Assembly: GCF_042661025.1 (NCBI RefSeq) | Contig: NZ_JBHSWH010000001.1 | Coordinates: 2,170,001-2,234,000, forward strand | Direction of reading: 5' to 3' | Source of the DNA: Flexivirga alba | Lineage (GTDB): Bacteria > Actinomycetota > Actinomycetes > Actinomycetales > Dermatophilaceae | Length of the DNA stretch: 64,000 bases | Shown here: positions 7,627-16,849 of the stretch, in pieces | How positions within the stretch are numbered: the first letter of the stretch is position 1 | Layout: each line of letters begins with the position of its first letter | Notes under the pieces: generated by a model | Database searches by the model: none | What the model saw: the letters and a program-made list of their open reading frames with translations, nothing else | Told to the model about the DNA's origin: nothing | Made by a program: the position numbers and the translations under genes

Positions 7627-8711
7627 ACGACTTCATCCCACCCGCAAAGCCGATCATCGGCGACGAGGAGCGCGCGGCGGTCGACCGCGTCATGCGCAGC
7701 GGCATGCTTGCGCAGGGACCGGAGGTCAAGGCGTTCGAGGAAGAGTTCGCCGAGCACTTCGGGCTCGGGCGCGCCTGTGTCGCAGTCAATTCCGGCACTT
7801 CCGGATTGCACCTCGGGCTGCTCGCCGCGGGGGTGAAGCCCGGCGATGAGGTGATCGTCCCGTCCTTCACCTTTGCCGCCACCGCCAACTCGGTGGCACT
7901 CACCGGTGCGACGCCGGTCTTCGCCGACATCAGCGCGGACGACTTCTGCCTCGACCCAGGGGCGGTGGAGGCTGCGATCACCGACAAGACGGTGGCGATC
8001 ATGCCGGTCCACCTCTACGGGCATCCTGCCAAGATGGAGGAGCTGCTCCAGGTTGCGCGCAAACATGACCTGAAGGTCTTCGAGGATGCAGCGCAGGCGC
8101 ACGGAGCGTCACTCAATGGCACACCGGTCGGAGCCTTCGGGCAGTTCGCGATGTTCTCGCTCTACCCGACAAAGAACATGACCTCCGGTGAGGGCGGCAT
8201 GGTGAGTGCGGCCGACCCGGAGACCGAGCGGTTGCTGCGCCTCTACCGCAACCAGGGCATGCAGCAGCAGTACCACAATGAGGTCGTGGGCCTGAACAAC
8301 CGGATGACCGACATCCACGCGGCGATCGGCCGGGTGCAGCTGACCAAGGTCGACGGCTGGACCAAGCAGCGCCAGGAGAACGCGGCACATCTGTCAACTC
8401 GCCTGGAGGGCGTGACACCGCCACCGGTCGCGAACGGTGCGGTGCACGTCTACCACCAATACACGATTCGCGTCCCGCACGACCGAGACGGCTTCGCAAA
8501 GGCACTGCGCGAGGAGCACAACATCGGATCGGGCATGTTCTACCCGGTGCCCAACCACCAGCTGAAGCCCTTCCAGGTCGACGTCGACCTGCCGGAGACG
8601 GCCAAGGCCGCGGCCGAGTGCCTGTCGCTGCCGGTCCACCCATCGTTGTCCGAGGCGGACCTGGATCGCATTGTCAGCGCGGTCAACTCGCTCGCGAAAG
8701 CTGGTGCGTGA
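7623..8711 (+). CDS. wbpE: DegT/DnrJ-family sugar aminotransferase (WbpE type)
   Basis: A 362-residue PLP-dependent aminotransferase. The Schiff-base lysine lies in the motif SLYPTKNMTSGEGGM near residue 184. PLP-contacting blocks are VNSGTSGLHL near residue 58 and FEDAAQAHGA near residue 158. In the Wbp pathway this enzyme installs the 3-amino group on UDP-3-keto-GlcNAcA using glutamate. Its neighbours (WbpA, WbpD, WbpB homologues) make that assignment the simplest. ATG 7623 overlaps the wbpD stop. The oxidoreductase that should supply its substrate follows two bases after its stop. Confidence 0.88.
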   Translation: MNDFIPPAKPIIGDEERAAVDRVMRSGMLAQGPEVKAFEEEFAEHFGLGRACVAVNSGTSGLHLGLLAAGVKPGDEVIVPSFTFAATANSVALTGATPVFADISADDFCLDPGAVEAAITDKTVAIMPVHLYGHPAKMEELLQVARKHDLKVFEDAAQAHGASLNGTPVGAFGQFAMFSLYPTKNMTSGEGGMVSAADPETERLLRLYRNQGMQQQYHNEVVGLNNRMTDIHAAIGRVQLTKVDGWTKQRQENAAHLSTRLEGVTPPPVANGAVHVYHQYTIRVPHDRDGFAKALREEHNIGSGMFYPVPNHQLKPFQVDVDLPETAKAAAECLSLPVHPSLSEADLDRIVSAVNSLAKAGA

Positions 8712-8713
8712 CG

Positions 8714-9711
8714 ATGGCGAATCTGCGAGCGGGTTTGATCGGTCTCGGCATGATGGGCCGCCACCACGCCCGCGTGCTCAGCAGTCTCGAGGGGTCGACC
8801 TTGTCGCGGTTGCCGATCCCGGCGGCGACAAGTTCGGTGCGGCAGGCGGGCGCGAAGTCCTCGGGACCGTGGACGAACTGATCGCCAAGGGCCTCGACTA
8901 CTGCATGGTCGCGGTGCCGACCGCCTTCCACGAGCCAGTGGGTTTGGCCCTCGCCGAGGCCGGCGTGCACGCAATCATCGAGAAGCCGCTGGCCGAGAGC
9001 GTCGAGTCGGCCGAGCGACTGGCGAAGGCCTTCAGCTGCAAGGGCCTCATCGGCGGGGTGGGGCACATCGAGCGCTACAACCCGGCACTCCAAGCCGCGC
9101 GGGCCCGCATCGAGGCCGGTGAGCTCGGCGACGTCTACCAGGTAGTGACCCGTCGTCAGGGCCCGTTCCCGGGGCGCATCGCGGATGTCGGTGTCGTGAT
9201 GGACCTTGGCACGCACGACATTGATCTCACTGCCTGGGTGACCCAGCAGGACTACGTGTCGGTCTCGGCGCGCACGGCGCACAAGTCGGGCCGCGAGCAC
9301 GAGGATCTGGTCGCCGTCGTCGGACAGCTGTCCGAGGGAACCGTCACCAACCACCTGGTGAACTGGCTGTCGCCGCTGAAGGAGCGGACGACGGTCATCA
9401 CGGGGGAGAAGGGCACCTTCGTCGCAGACACGCTGACCGCCGACCTCACCTACTACGCCAACGGCCAGGTCGAGACGACCTGGGACGACATCAGCCGCTT
9501 CCGCGGTGTGTCCGAGGGCGACATCGTGCGCTACGCGATCGCGAAGCCGGAGCCGCTGCGGGTCGAGCACGAGAATTTCCGGGATGCGGTCCTCGGCAAG
9601 CCCGCCGACATCGTCACACTCGCGCAGGGTCTGTCCACGGTGCGCACGGCTTTCGCGTGCATCGAATCTGCGCGTCGGGGACTGACGATGTCTCTGGAGA
9701 GCGTCAGTTAA
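8714..9711 (+). CDS. wbpB: Gfo/Idh/MocA oxidoreductase (WbpB type), interrupted by a one-base frameshift
   Basis: The enzyme oxidises C3 of UDP-GlcNAcA, giving the substrate for WbpE. ATG 8714 opens MANLRAGLIGLGMMGRHHAR, the NAD-binding loop, but that frame ends at 8881. The rest of the family (VDLVAVADPGG, then the EKPLA block near residue 92 and the GHIERYNPA block near 118) is in another frame from about 8794. Adding one G to the run 8791-8794 joins them as SLEGVDLVAVADPGG and gives a normal 332-residue enzyme. The break is either a real mutation or, more likely given many similar cases in this window, a sequencing artefact. Confidence 0.85.
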
Positions 9712-9715
9712 ACCT

Positions 9716-11038
9716 GTGCTGGATCGCATCGCCCACTGGTCGCCGGCGCGACGGGGTTTGCTTGCCCTGATGAGCGGCGTCGCCGGTGGTCAATTGGTCG
9801 CCCTGCTGGCTTCTCCGATCCTGGGTCGGCTGTTTCCCCCGGCTCAGTACGGCCCCTTCGCGGTCATCAACGCGGCCATCATGCCGCTCGGCACGGTTGC
9901 GGGTCTGCGGCTCGAACTCGCCATTCCGTTGCCCTTGAGGGAGGGAATGGCTCGCGACGTCGCTCGGCTCGCACTGCGGATCTGCGCGATCTTCGGGGTT
10001 GCCGGACTGGTCATCACGTGGTACGCCCGTGATGCGATCGCTTCCGCGCTCGGGCAGGGCACCACCGTTGCGTCCCTGGTCCCATGGGTACCGGTGGTCG
10101 CGGCGGAAGTCGGGGCTTTCGCGGTGCTGAACCAGCTTGCGATCCGACAGAAAGAGTATGGCGCGATAGCGCGCCGCAGCCTGCTACAGGCGGCGGCGAC
10201 CGTGGCGGCCCAGATTGCTGCCGGGATCGGCGGGCTCGGCGCTCAGGGGCTCGCGCTCGGCCTCGCTGTCGGTCAGGGCGTCGGAGTCGTGACTCTGGCC
10301 GTCAGCGTCCGCACCAAGCGCAAGGGCAAGTCCACCGTCTACGCCTCCGGACAGCAGATCCTGCAGCGGTTCCGAACCTTCCCGTTATTGCTCGCACCCG
10401 CCGGCCTGCTCAATTCGCTCGGCTTGCAGGCGCCGGTTCTGTTGGCCTCTGCGCTTTTCGGCGTCGAGGTGTCCGGTTGGCTTGGTATGACCCAGCGGAT
10501 ACTGGCGCTGCCGATTGCTCTCGTCGGAACCACCCTCGCACAAGTTTACCTCGGTGAATTCGGCGAAGCGAAACGGACGTCCAGCAATCAGCTCTCGACG
10601 TTGTTCGTGCGCACCTCGAAACGCCTTGCTGTGGTCGGTGTCATCATTGCGGTCGTCGTCATGCTTTTCGGGCCCCTTGCGTTCTCAGTGGTGCTGGGCC
10701 ACCGGTGGGAGACCAGCGGGATGTACGCCCAAGCACTGGCCGTAGGACTGGTCGTGCAGATGGTGGCGTCACCTTTGTCGCAGACACTCATTGTCATGGG
10801 AAAGAACCTGCAGCAACTCGTCTGGGACATAGGCCGTCTCGCTGCGAGCTGTGGCGCGGTGTATCTCGGATATCGACTCGGCTTCACGGCAACCGTCACG
10901 ATGTGGCTGCTCGGTGCTGCAATGGCGATGTGCTACGCCTGTTTGTGGCTGATGTCCTGGCACGCCGTTGGACATAACACATCCGGCCACCACCTGGCTG
11001 GTGGCTCACACCCCGTATCGAAGAGAGTTCATAGATGA
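9716..11038 (+). CDS. wzx: Polysaccharide flippase (Wzx-like, MOP superfamily)
   Basis: A 440-residue integral membrane protein with about 12 hydrophobic helices and the family pattern of an N-terminal GGQLVALLASPILGRLFPP segment followed by FAVINAAIMP. It should flip undecaprenyl-diphosphate-linked repeat units across the cytoplasmic membrane. GTG 9716 starts four bases after the upstream stop. The end overlaps the next gene by ATGA. Position between sugar-nucleotide genes and a Wzy-like polymerase supports the role. The cytoplasmic tail is rich in His and Gly. Confidence 0.82.
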   Translation: MLDRIAHWSPARRGLLALMSGVAGGQLVALLASPILGRLFPPAQYGPFAVINAAIMPLGTVAGLRLELAIPLPLREGMARDVARLALRICAIFGVAGLVITWYARDAIASALGQGTTVASLVPWVPVVAAEVGAFAVLNQLAIRQKEYGAIARRSLLQAAATVAAQIAAGIGGLGAQGLALGLAVGQGVGVVTLAVSVRTKRKGKSTVYASGQQILQRFRTFPLLLAPAGLLNSLGLQAPVLLASALFGVEVSGWLGMTQRILALPIALVGTTLAQVYLGEFGEAKRTSSNQLSTLFVRTSKRLAVVGVIIAVVVMLFGPLAFSVVLGHRWETSGMYAQALAVGLVVQMVASPLSQTLIVMGKNLQQLVWDIGRLAASCGAVYLGYRLGFTATVTMWLLGAAMAMCYACLWLMSWHAVGHNTSGHHLAGGSHPVSKRVHR

Positions 11039-12246
11039 AGCGTGTCTTTGGTACACCGAGGTCCACCTGGCTCGTAGGGGCAGCCGTACTGGCAGCGATC
11101 GCGTTGGTCCTCGTCCTCCTCAGGCCATGGCAATCGACCAGCACGCCGACGAGCTCTCCGAGTTCGACCTCCGCGCCGACTGCGACCCCGAGTTTCGAGC
11201 GCGCGCTGTACTCGGGTGCGATCTTCGACAACTCCGGCAGACTCGATGTCGCTCAAACTCTCGACCGTGTTGTAGAGGCACACGCGAACACCTACTACTA
11301 CCTCATCTGGGACAGGCTTCCACGAGTCAGCGAGGTGCCTCCCCAGCCGTCTGCGACTCTTAGTGCAGAGTTGTGGAAACAGCTTCCAGCATTCGCGGAT
11401 GCGGCCGCCAAGCGCGGAGTGAATGTCGTTGTCTACTTGGTCCCTCCGACCGAATCAGTCAAAAACTTCTACAAGCCGTTCGGATGGAACTACCCGGCGT
11501 GGTTCAGCGCGATCGGGGAGGTGGCCGCGACTCACCCGAACATTCGAGCGATCGCGATCGACGACCTATCAGCCAATCTCTCGCGCCCAGGATTCACCAC
11601 CGCGTCGTCCCGCCCCTTGTTTACGCACTCGACGTTGGCGACGATGCGTGCCAATGCGCGTGCCAAGGCCCCGTGGATGTCGATGTTGGCGCTCATGTAT
11701 GGACAGGACCTATTCGGACCGACTCACACTCTTCCGTACCTCAGATCCGTTGTTGACGGCGTGATCTACGCCTTTGCGGGACCGGGACAGCTAAGCCATC
11801 AGCCACAGAACTCAACCGATGCCAGGGGGCTGCAGTCAACCGCAGAACGTGTGCACCAACTGACGGACTGCGAGGGCGAGCCTAGTTGCTTCCAAGCCCT
11901 TTTCGAGCCGGCAGTGCACCCGGCACAGAACGACACGGTCAGTGCCCAGTCTCAGGTGATGCTCCCACGTGGCGCACGGACGCTTGAGATCTCGTATGCC
12001 GACGACCGGGCACCCGGAGACTCCGAGACGTACGGGCTGAATGTCACACTCGATGGCGCTGTCCTGCCTGCACGTCACGAGGTGACCGCTGCAGGCACGC
12101 GCGTGGATGCGTCGATCCCCGACCATACGCGAGCCGGAGTCCATGATGTGTCCGTTCGTGTGAGTCGACCGGCAACGACGCGTGCGGTGGACGTCGTTGT
12201 CAACTCAATCCGGGTGGTGAGTGCATCCGGAGCGGGGGCGACCTGA
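11035..12246 (+). CDS. Membrane-anchored secreted protein, probable N-terminal part of a split gene
   Basis: A 403-residue protein with one N-terminal transmembrane helix (about residues 11-29), a Ser/Thr/Pro linker (34-53) and an extracellular region. Residues about 58-250 look like part of a TIM barrel, with alternating strand-like blocks (YYYLIWDRL, GVNVVVYLVPP, RAIAIDDLS, WMSMLALMYGQDLFG, VDGVIYAFAGPG). Residues 290-400 resemble an inserted beta-sandwich. I cannot name the family; a polysaccharide-processing role is suggested only by its place between flippase and polymerase. It ends at a G run and overlaps the next frame, which appears to continue the barrel. Confidence 0.65.
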   Translation: MKRVFGTPRSTWLVGAAVLAAIALVLVLLRPWQSTSTPTSSPSSTSAPTATPSFERALYSGAIFDNSGRLDVAQTLDRVVEAHANTYYYLIWDRLPRVSEVPPQPSATLSAELWKQLPAFADAAAKRGVNVVVYLVPPTESVKNFYKPFGWNYPAWFSAIGEVAATHPNIRAIAIDDLSANLSRPGFTTASSRPLFTHSTLATMRANARAKAPWMSMLALMYGQDLFGPTHTLPYLRSVVDGVIYAFAGPGQLSHQPQNSTDARGLQSTAERVHQLTDCEGEPSCFQALFEPAVHPAQNDTVSAQSQVMLPRGARTLEISYADDRAPGDSETYGLNVTLDGAVLPARHEVTAAGTRVDASIPDHTRAGVHDVSVRVSRPATTRAVDVVVNSIRVVSASGAGAT

Positions 12247-12563
12247 TGGTCGGCCCCTCGGCGACTTGGACCCTTTCTTCCACGGGCAGTGGGACCTTCA
12301 GCCGCGTACCGAGGCTCTCGATGACCGTCATGTTCTACTGTGCCCGCTTCAGTCGGGAAGCAGGAGCCTCGGGAGCTGCCGACGCCAACTACGTGCGTGC
12401 TCTACTGCCGCAACTAAAGGCCCTCGTCGGCAGCAAGGCGGTGGATGGTGTTGTTGCCTACCGCCTCAACCTGCTCGCCACGCGGCCGTCAGCGCTCGAT
12501 GGGGATCCCCAGAACTATGGTCTTGTGAAGACGTTCTACTCGAGTCTGTCGGGAGGTCGCTAA
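12246..12563 (+). CDS. Probable C-terminal continuation of the upstream secreted protein
   Basis: A 105-residue frame opening at an ATGA overlap. It has no signal peptide, yet reads like the last strands of a TIM barrel: LSMTVMFYCARF, a helix, DGVVAYRLNLL, then NYGLVKTFYSSL. If one G is added to the run at 12234-12238, the upstream frame passes straight into this one as SGAGGDLMVGPSATW, giving a single protein of about 509 residues. I think this is one gene, but without homologues in hand a separate short gene cannot be excluded. Confidence 0.45.
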   Translation: MVGPSATWTLSSTGSGTFSRVPRLSMTVMFYCARFSREAGASGAADANYVRALLPQLKALVGSKAVDGVVAYRLNLLATRPSALDGDPQNYGLVKTFYSSLSGGR

Positions 12564-12670
12564 ACCGATGCGTGCTTCAATTGCGAGGATTCCCGACCAT
12601 GTGGGATCGATCGCACCACCTCGACAGTTCGGGCACCGGACGCGCGTAGTAGCTGAGGGAGATTCCTGAT

Positions 12671-13915
12671 ATGGAGCGTCAGACGGCTCGTCCGGTGACG
12701 GGAGCCGATATGTTCATCGGCGCGGCCGTGTTGGTTCTCGGGACGATCAACCTTTGGAAGGTAACGACCCTTCAGAATTTGTCGCCGGTCGACCTCACGC
12801 TTGCGAGTCTCGTGGTGTGTCTCATTTTGACCCTCGGCGCGTTCATTGGTCGGAAGTGCCGTCTTCAACGGAACTGGACAGTCTGCTTTACCGGTTTCAT
12901 CCTATTCGTGCCAGCATTGTTCGTTACCGCCCGAGATAATTCATATTCAGTAAGCAAGACTAAGGCACTTTTCACAATCTGTCTGCTGGTCATCATCGCG
13001 GCAATGGTTCTGTTGGAGACACGTGGCCGGCGCCGCTCCTTTATTGGGGCTTCAGTGTTTCTCGCCCTCAGCGTTTCTATCTGGCTCCTCGTCGGAGGGA
13101 AGCCCGACGTTTCGACGAGCGGGCGTTTCCAGATTGACGACGCGAATCCGATCGCGATGGGTCGTGTGGCATGTATTGGCGTCGTCGTGCTGGCTCTGGC
13201 CGTGTTCCGGACGCGCGGATGGCGCCTCTTTGTGTCGCTGAGTGGCGCACTGATATGCGCCGTGGCGAGTGTTTCGACCGGGAGCCGAGGGCCTCTTGCG
13301 GCGGCTGTAGTCGCTATTGCGCTTGTCTCGCTCCTGACCACCACATCCAAGAGCCGTTTTGCAAATTTTTTGACGCTCATTGTCCTTGGGGTGGCTGGCG
13401 TAGTCGCCGTCCTACAGTTTGCCCCCAGTTCGTCGCTCGAGCGACTTACCGCTGCCGGAGGCGGCGCGTCGGACATCTATCGGCTCGCGATCGCTAGGGA
13501 TACATTCAACCTCGCGTTCGCCCACCCGTTGGGCGTGGGATACGGGGAACTTATCAATTATCTGTCGCCGAACTCCATCTCGCCGATTCAAGGTGTCGTG
13601 CAGTACCCGCATGACATCCTGCTGGAGACGGCGGCAGAAGGAGGCATTCTTGCGTTCGCAGGACTGCTGCTCATGCTAATTACATCCTGGCGACGTTTGA
13701 GAGCGCATGCCAACGACCTTGTTGGCCAAGCAATGCTTGGTCTCTGGATATTCGCATTTGGTTCGGCCCTCACATCAGGTGACCTAATCGGCAACCGGCT
13801 CGTCTGGTTGATGCTCGGCGCTGGTCTCGCTTTGCCACCGATAGTAAGGACGACAAAGAAAAAGGGGAAGTCAGGGGCAAGAATCCAAAGATCGAAGATG
13901 ACCGAATTGGGCTAA
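12671..13915 (+). CDS. wzy: O-antigen ligase/polymerase-like membrane protein (Wzy candidate)
   Basis: A 414-residue protein with about 11 predicted membrane helices and, near residue 315, the large-loop motif PHDILLETAAEGG that marks the Wzy_C/WaaL family (PHNxxLxxxxExG). Such proteins polymerise or ligate lipid-linked glycan units on the outer face of the membrane. ATG 12671 has GAGGGAGA a few bases upstream. The coding DNA is clearly less GC-rich than its surroundings, with A/T at many third positions, which is usual for horizontally moved polymerase genes. It ends 20 bases from a convergent glycosyltransferase gene. Confidence 0.8.
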   Translation: MERQTARPVTGADMFIGAAVLVLGTINLWKVTTLQNLSPVDLTLASLVVCLILTLGAFIGRKCRLQRNWTVCFTGFILFVPALFVTARDNSYSVSKTKALFTICLLVIIAAMVLLETRGRRRSFIGASVFLALSVSIWLLVGGKPDVSTSGRFQIDDANPIAMGRVACIGVVVLALAVFRTRGWRLFVSLSGALICAVASVSTGSRGPLAAAVVAIALVSLLTTTSKSRFANFLTLIVLGVAGVVAVLQFAPSSSLERLTAAGGGASDIYRLAIARDTFNLAFAHPLGVGYGELINYLSPNSISPIQGVVQYPHDILLETAAEGGILAFAGLLLMLITSWRRLRAHANDLVGQAMLGLWIFAFGSALTSGDLIGNRLVWLMLGAGLALPPIVRTTKKKGKSGARIQRSKMTELG

Positions 13916-13935
13916 TTTCACAACGCGGTCGTCGT

Positions 13936-15159
13936 TCAAGACCGTTCCACCACGTTCTCGAGCAATGCCTGGCACAAACTTCGCGCCGATATTGTGCACT
14001 TAGCAAGATATGCGGCAGTCTGACGGTCCGTGTCAGAGCGAGGCAGGTCGGAGGCAAGCATGCTGAAGGACGATGCGAGTGGTGCGGAGTCGCGCTCCCC
14101 GGATCTTGTATTACGAACCTCGTGAGACCGCAAGTCGCTGTAAAATAGGTGATCTGTGAAGTCGTTGTTCGGGATGAGGACATCAAGGCCGGTGCCTAAT
14201 GCTTGCTGAATTGTAACCGCTGGCATACGTGGCCAGACGCCTAGGTCCGACGCGTTGAACAGCGCGTTGAGTTCGTCCGAATCCACGAATGGAAGGATCG
14301 TGACAAAGTTGGCGACTCCTCGCCGTACGACATCGTCGCGAAGAGATTGGGCCACTGGCCCGTCATCGAAGCCGGCGAGCACCAAGCGAAGCTGCGGCAG
14401 GCCATCGCGAGCCTGGTGGAACGCGTCAACCAGTAAGTCGAGCCGCTTCTGCGCGTTTACCTTGCCGGCCCCGAGGATCACGACGTCGTCCTCGCGAAAA
14501 CCCAGTTGGTGACGCCGCGACTCGCGCAGTTCCGGGGAGTAGAAAAACTTGTTCTCGTCGTAGGTGAGCGGAAACAATGTCATTGTGGTGCCGGGATGGA
14601 ATGCTCGTAGTCTGCGGATGGTGTCCTTTGTATAGCCGTAAACGTGATCGGCGCGCAGGTTAACCGCCGTGTACAGCGCGCCCTTAGTGGCGCAGAAGAC
14701 AGCAAACTTGGCAGCGGCAACGGCCGGTGGGAGACCCGCATACATCGCCTTGTTATCGCCATAGAGGACAACCCGCCGCACATTACGTGCGAGCGACGCC
14801 AGCGCCGGGAACAGCTGCCCAGGCATGACCTGGACGATGACGTCGAAGTTGCCGTCTGCGATCGTTCGGGGAACACTTGGTGCCCAGACCATGGAGCGCA
14901 ACTCGCGTGTGGCGAGCCTGGTCACCGTAACCCCGTGCTCGACGCGCGTATTCGCGGGGTAGCGGCGTTGCTGACCGATCCGCTCCAGCTGCTCGTCGCT
15001 GAAGATTGGACTGACGCGGTCGCCTGCAAGGACGTAGGTATCCGCGAGCGACGCCATTGCGCGGGCCAGCGCTGTTTCCTGATAGCCGCTGAACCAGTCG
15101 AAGTACCCAGCGACGATGAGTACCTTGGGCAGCCTACGGGCCGCGTTCGTGAGACTCAC
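13936..15159 (-). CDS. Glycosyltransferase, GT4-like
   Basis: A 407-residue GT-B-fold glycosyltransferase. The N-terminus PKVLIVAGYFDWFSGYQET is the donor-side Rossmann start. The C-terminal half has VVILGAGKVNAQKRLDLLVDA, the typical GT4 nucleotide-binding block, then LRLVLAGFDDGP. The usual ExxxxxxxE region reads PRMPAVTIQQALGTGLDVL, so the second Glu is Gln, which is unusual. GTG 15159 overlaps the acyltransferase stop (GTGA); the same frame is open far upstream but that part only mirrors the acyltransferase gene. It is the last gene of a six-gene coupled operon. Substrate unknown. Confidence 0.78.
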   Translation of the reverse strand: MSLTNAARRLPKVLIVAGYFDWFSGYQETALARAMASLADTYVLAGDRVSPIFSDEQLERIGQQRRYPANTRVEHGVTVTRLATRELRSMVWAPSVPRTIADGNFDVIVQVMPGQLFPALASLARNVRRVVLYGDNKAMYAGLPPAVAAAKFAVFCATKGALYTAVNLRADHVYGYTKDTIRRLRAFHPGTTMTLFPLTYDENKFFYSPELRESRRHQLGFREDDVVILGAGKVNAQKRLDLLVDAFHQARDGLPQLRLVLAGFDDGPVAQSLRDDVVRRGVANFVTILPFVDSDELNALFNASDLGVWPRMPAVTIQQALGTGLDVLIPNNDFTDHLFYSDLRSHEVRNTRSGERDSAPLASSFSMLASDLPRSDTDRQTAAYLAKCTISARSLCQALLENVVERS

Positions 15160-15713
15160 TGCGGTCCAGCGAAAGTCGGAGTCGCGGGTGCGCTGTCTAG
15201 CTGGCGCATGTGTTCGGTTTGGTCCTCCGTGGTGAACCGGTCTCGCAGCTTCTTGGCAGGGACACCAGCCCAGATCTCGTAGGGCGGCACGTCGTGGGTC
15301 ACCACTGACCCAGCGGCCACGACCGCACCTTCGCCGACGTGCACGCCACGCATCACGATGGCGCCGTAGCCGAGCCAAGCGTCCCGATCGATGTGGGTAA
15401 CGTGCTGCTCTGGTCGCTCCGTGAACTGCACCGGGGTGCCAGGGACATCCCACTGGTGGTCGTCGCCCACGATCGCGACGCGCGGGGCGAGCATCACGTA
15501 GTCGCCGATGACAGTACGCGGCGCGATCCAGCACTCAGTGCCGACAAACGCGTATCGACCAGCGCTCAGGTCGCGGGGGACGTTCGCGCTGGGGTGGATA
15601 GAGGCTGTCACGTCGACGCCATGCAGTCCCTTCCGCACACGCACGGTCGCGGAACGGACCCTGCGAAGGGACCGATAGAGCCGCCCTTGTCGGGAGAGTT
15701 TCGAGAACGCCAC
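15156..15713 (-). CDS. Hexapeptide-repeat acyltransferase (WcaF/LacA-like)
   Basis: A 185-residue left-handed beta-helix O-acyltransferase, with repeats VIGDYVMLAPRVAIVG, the active-site region DDHQWD, and IDRDAWLGYGAIVMRGVHVGEGAVVAAGSVVTHDV ending in IWAGVPAKKL. It probably acetylates a sugar of the repeat unit or lipid-linked intermediate. GTG 15713 is chosen because GGAGG sits just upstream, across the end of the preceding gene; the frame also opens at 15740, inside that gene. Its own stop overlaps the glycosyltransferase start. Confidence 0.82.
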   Translation of the reverse strand: MAFSKLSRQGRLYRSLRRVRSATVRVRKGLHGVDVTASIHPSANVPRDLSAGRYAFVGTECWIAPRTVIGDYVMLAPRVAIVGDDHQWDVPGTPVQFTERPEQHVTHIDRDAWLGYGAIVMRGVHVGEGAVVAAGSVVTHDVPPYEIWAGVPAKKLRDRFTTEDQTEHMRQLDSAPATPTFAGPQ

Positions 15714-15718
15714 TGAAA

Positions 15719-16849
15719 TTACCTCCGAATACCTGACCACTGGTGGTGCCGACGGGCTGTCGACAAGATGAATCGCACCGCACGCTCGGAGGTGTTCGCG
15801 ATGCGGTAGTCGTCAGGCACACGGTCACTGAGCCCACCTCGCCGCTCCTCTTCCGCGGTGACTACGTCCACTGCGCTGACTATGTCCTCCGCATCGAGGC
15901 CAGACATCATGATGCCGCCGGTGTCCAGCGCTTCCGGCCGCTCGATCGAGTCACGGAGCGTCACGGCCGGAAATCCGAGGAGGGTGGATTCCTCGGCGAT
16001 CGTCCCCGAGTCGGAGAGAACGCACGCCGCTTCGAGTTGCAGCTTGTTGTAGTCATGGAATCCGAGGGGGTCGTGGAAAACGATCCCCTCGGGCGCTGTC
16101 CAGCCGGGCAGTAGCTCCAGCCGCTTTCGGGTGCGTGGATGCGTCGACACGAAGATCGTCTTGCCAAACCTTTTACGGGCTGCGTCGAGGCACTCCAGCA
16201 GCGCGGTGAGCCGCTCCGGTGAGTCCACGTTCTCTTCGCGGTGGGCGCTCACCAGGAAGTAGTCCCGAGGCTGCAGGCCGAGCCGCTCCAGCACGTCCGA
16301 CGCGTCGATCTGGGCACGGTAAGCCTCGAGCACCTCGCGCATCGGCGAACCGGTCACCAGAATCCGCCGCGGGTGCAATCCCTCGCCCAGCAGGTTCCGG
16401 CGGGCGTGCTCGGTGTAGCAGAGGTTGAAGTCCGCGACGTGGTCGACCAGGCGCCGGTTGGTCTCCTCCGGCACGTTCTCGTCGAAGCAGCGATTGCCTG
16501 CCTCCATGTGATAGACCGGCACGCGCATCCGTTTGCCGATGACCGCCGCTATACAGCTGTTGGTGTCGCCGAGCACGAGCAGGGCATCCGGGCGCTCGGC
16601 CTCGATGACCTTCTCGGTTTCCACCAGCACACCGCCCAGCACAGCTCCGAGACTGGAGGTGTCCACACCGAGGTAATGGTCGGGCTTGCGGATGCCGAGG
16701 TCGGAGAAGAACACCTCGTTGAGCGTGTAGTCGTAGTTCTGACCCGTATGCACGAGCACGTGGTCAACGGTCGCGTCGAGGCGGGCGATGACCCGGGAGA
16801 GCCGGATCAACTCGGGCCGGGTGCCGACGACGGTCATCACCTTCAGCAT
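15719..16849 (-). CDS. fnlC: UDP-sugar 2-epimerase, FnlC/CapG type (WecB family)
   Basis: A 376-residue non-hydrolysing UDP-GlcNAc 2-epimerase homologue. It starts MLKVMTVVGTRPELIRLSRV and has VHTGQNYDYTLNEVFF, LGDTNSC, YHMEAGNRCFDENVPEE and LVSAHREENVD. The AGNRCFD and EETNRRLVDH forms are those of CapG/FnlC, which epimerises C2 in the last step to UDP-N-acetyl-L-fucosamine, rather than of plain WecB. fnlB (CapF) lies two genes upstream and fnlA (CapE) at 21.7-22.7 kb, completing the triad. ATG 16849 overlaps the GNAT stop. An alternative is WbpI-type epimerisation of the diacetamido-uronate made by the wbp genes. Confidence 0.85.
   Translation of the reverse strand: MLKVMTVVGTRPELIRLSRVIARLDATVDHVLVHTGQNYDYTLNEVFFSDLGIRKPDHYLGVDTSSLGAVLGGVLVETEKVIEAERPDALLVLGDTNSCIAAVIGKRMRVPVYHMEAGNRCFDENVPEETNRRLVDHVADFNLCYTEHARRNLLGEGLHPRRILVTGSPMREVLEAYRAQIDASDVLERLGLQPRDYFLVSAHREENVDSPERLTALLECLDAARKRFGKTIFVSTHPRTRKRLELLPGWTAPEGIVFHDPLGFHDYNKLQLEAACVLSDSGTIAEESTLLGFPAVTLRDSIERPEALDTGGIMMSGLDAEDIVSAVDVVTAEEERRGGLSDRVPDDYRIANTSERAVRFILSTARRHHQWSGIRR

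Noticed and set aside
8791..8794. Programmed -1 frameshifting in wbpB and the other split genes
   Set aside because: No slippery heptamer (X XXY YYZ) with a downstream pseudoknot is apparent, the sites differ in gene type and position, and the same one-base loss recurs in unrelated genes including kgd.
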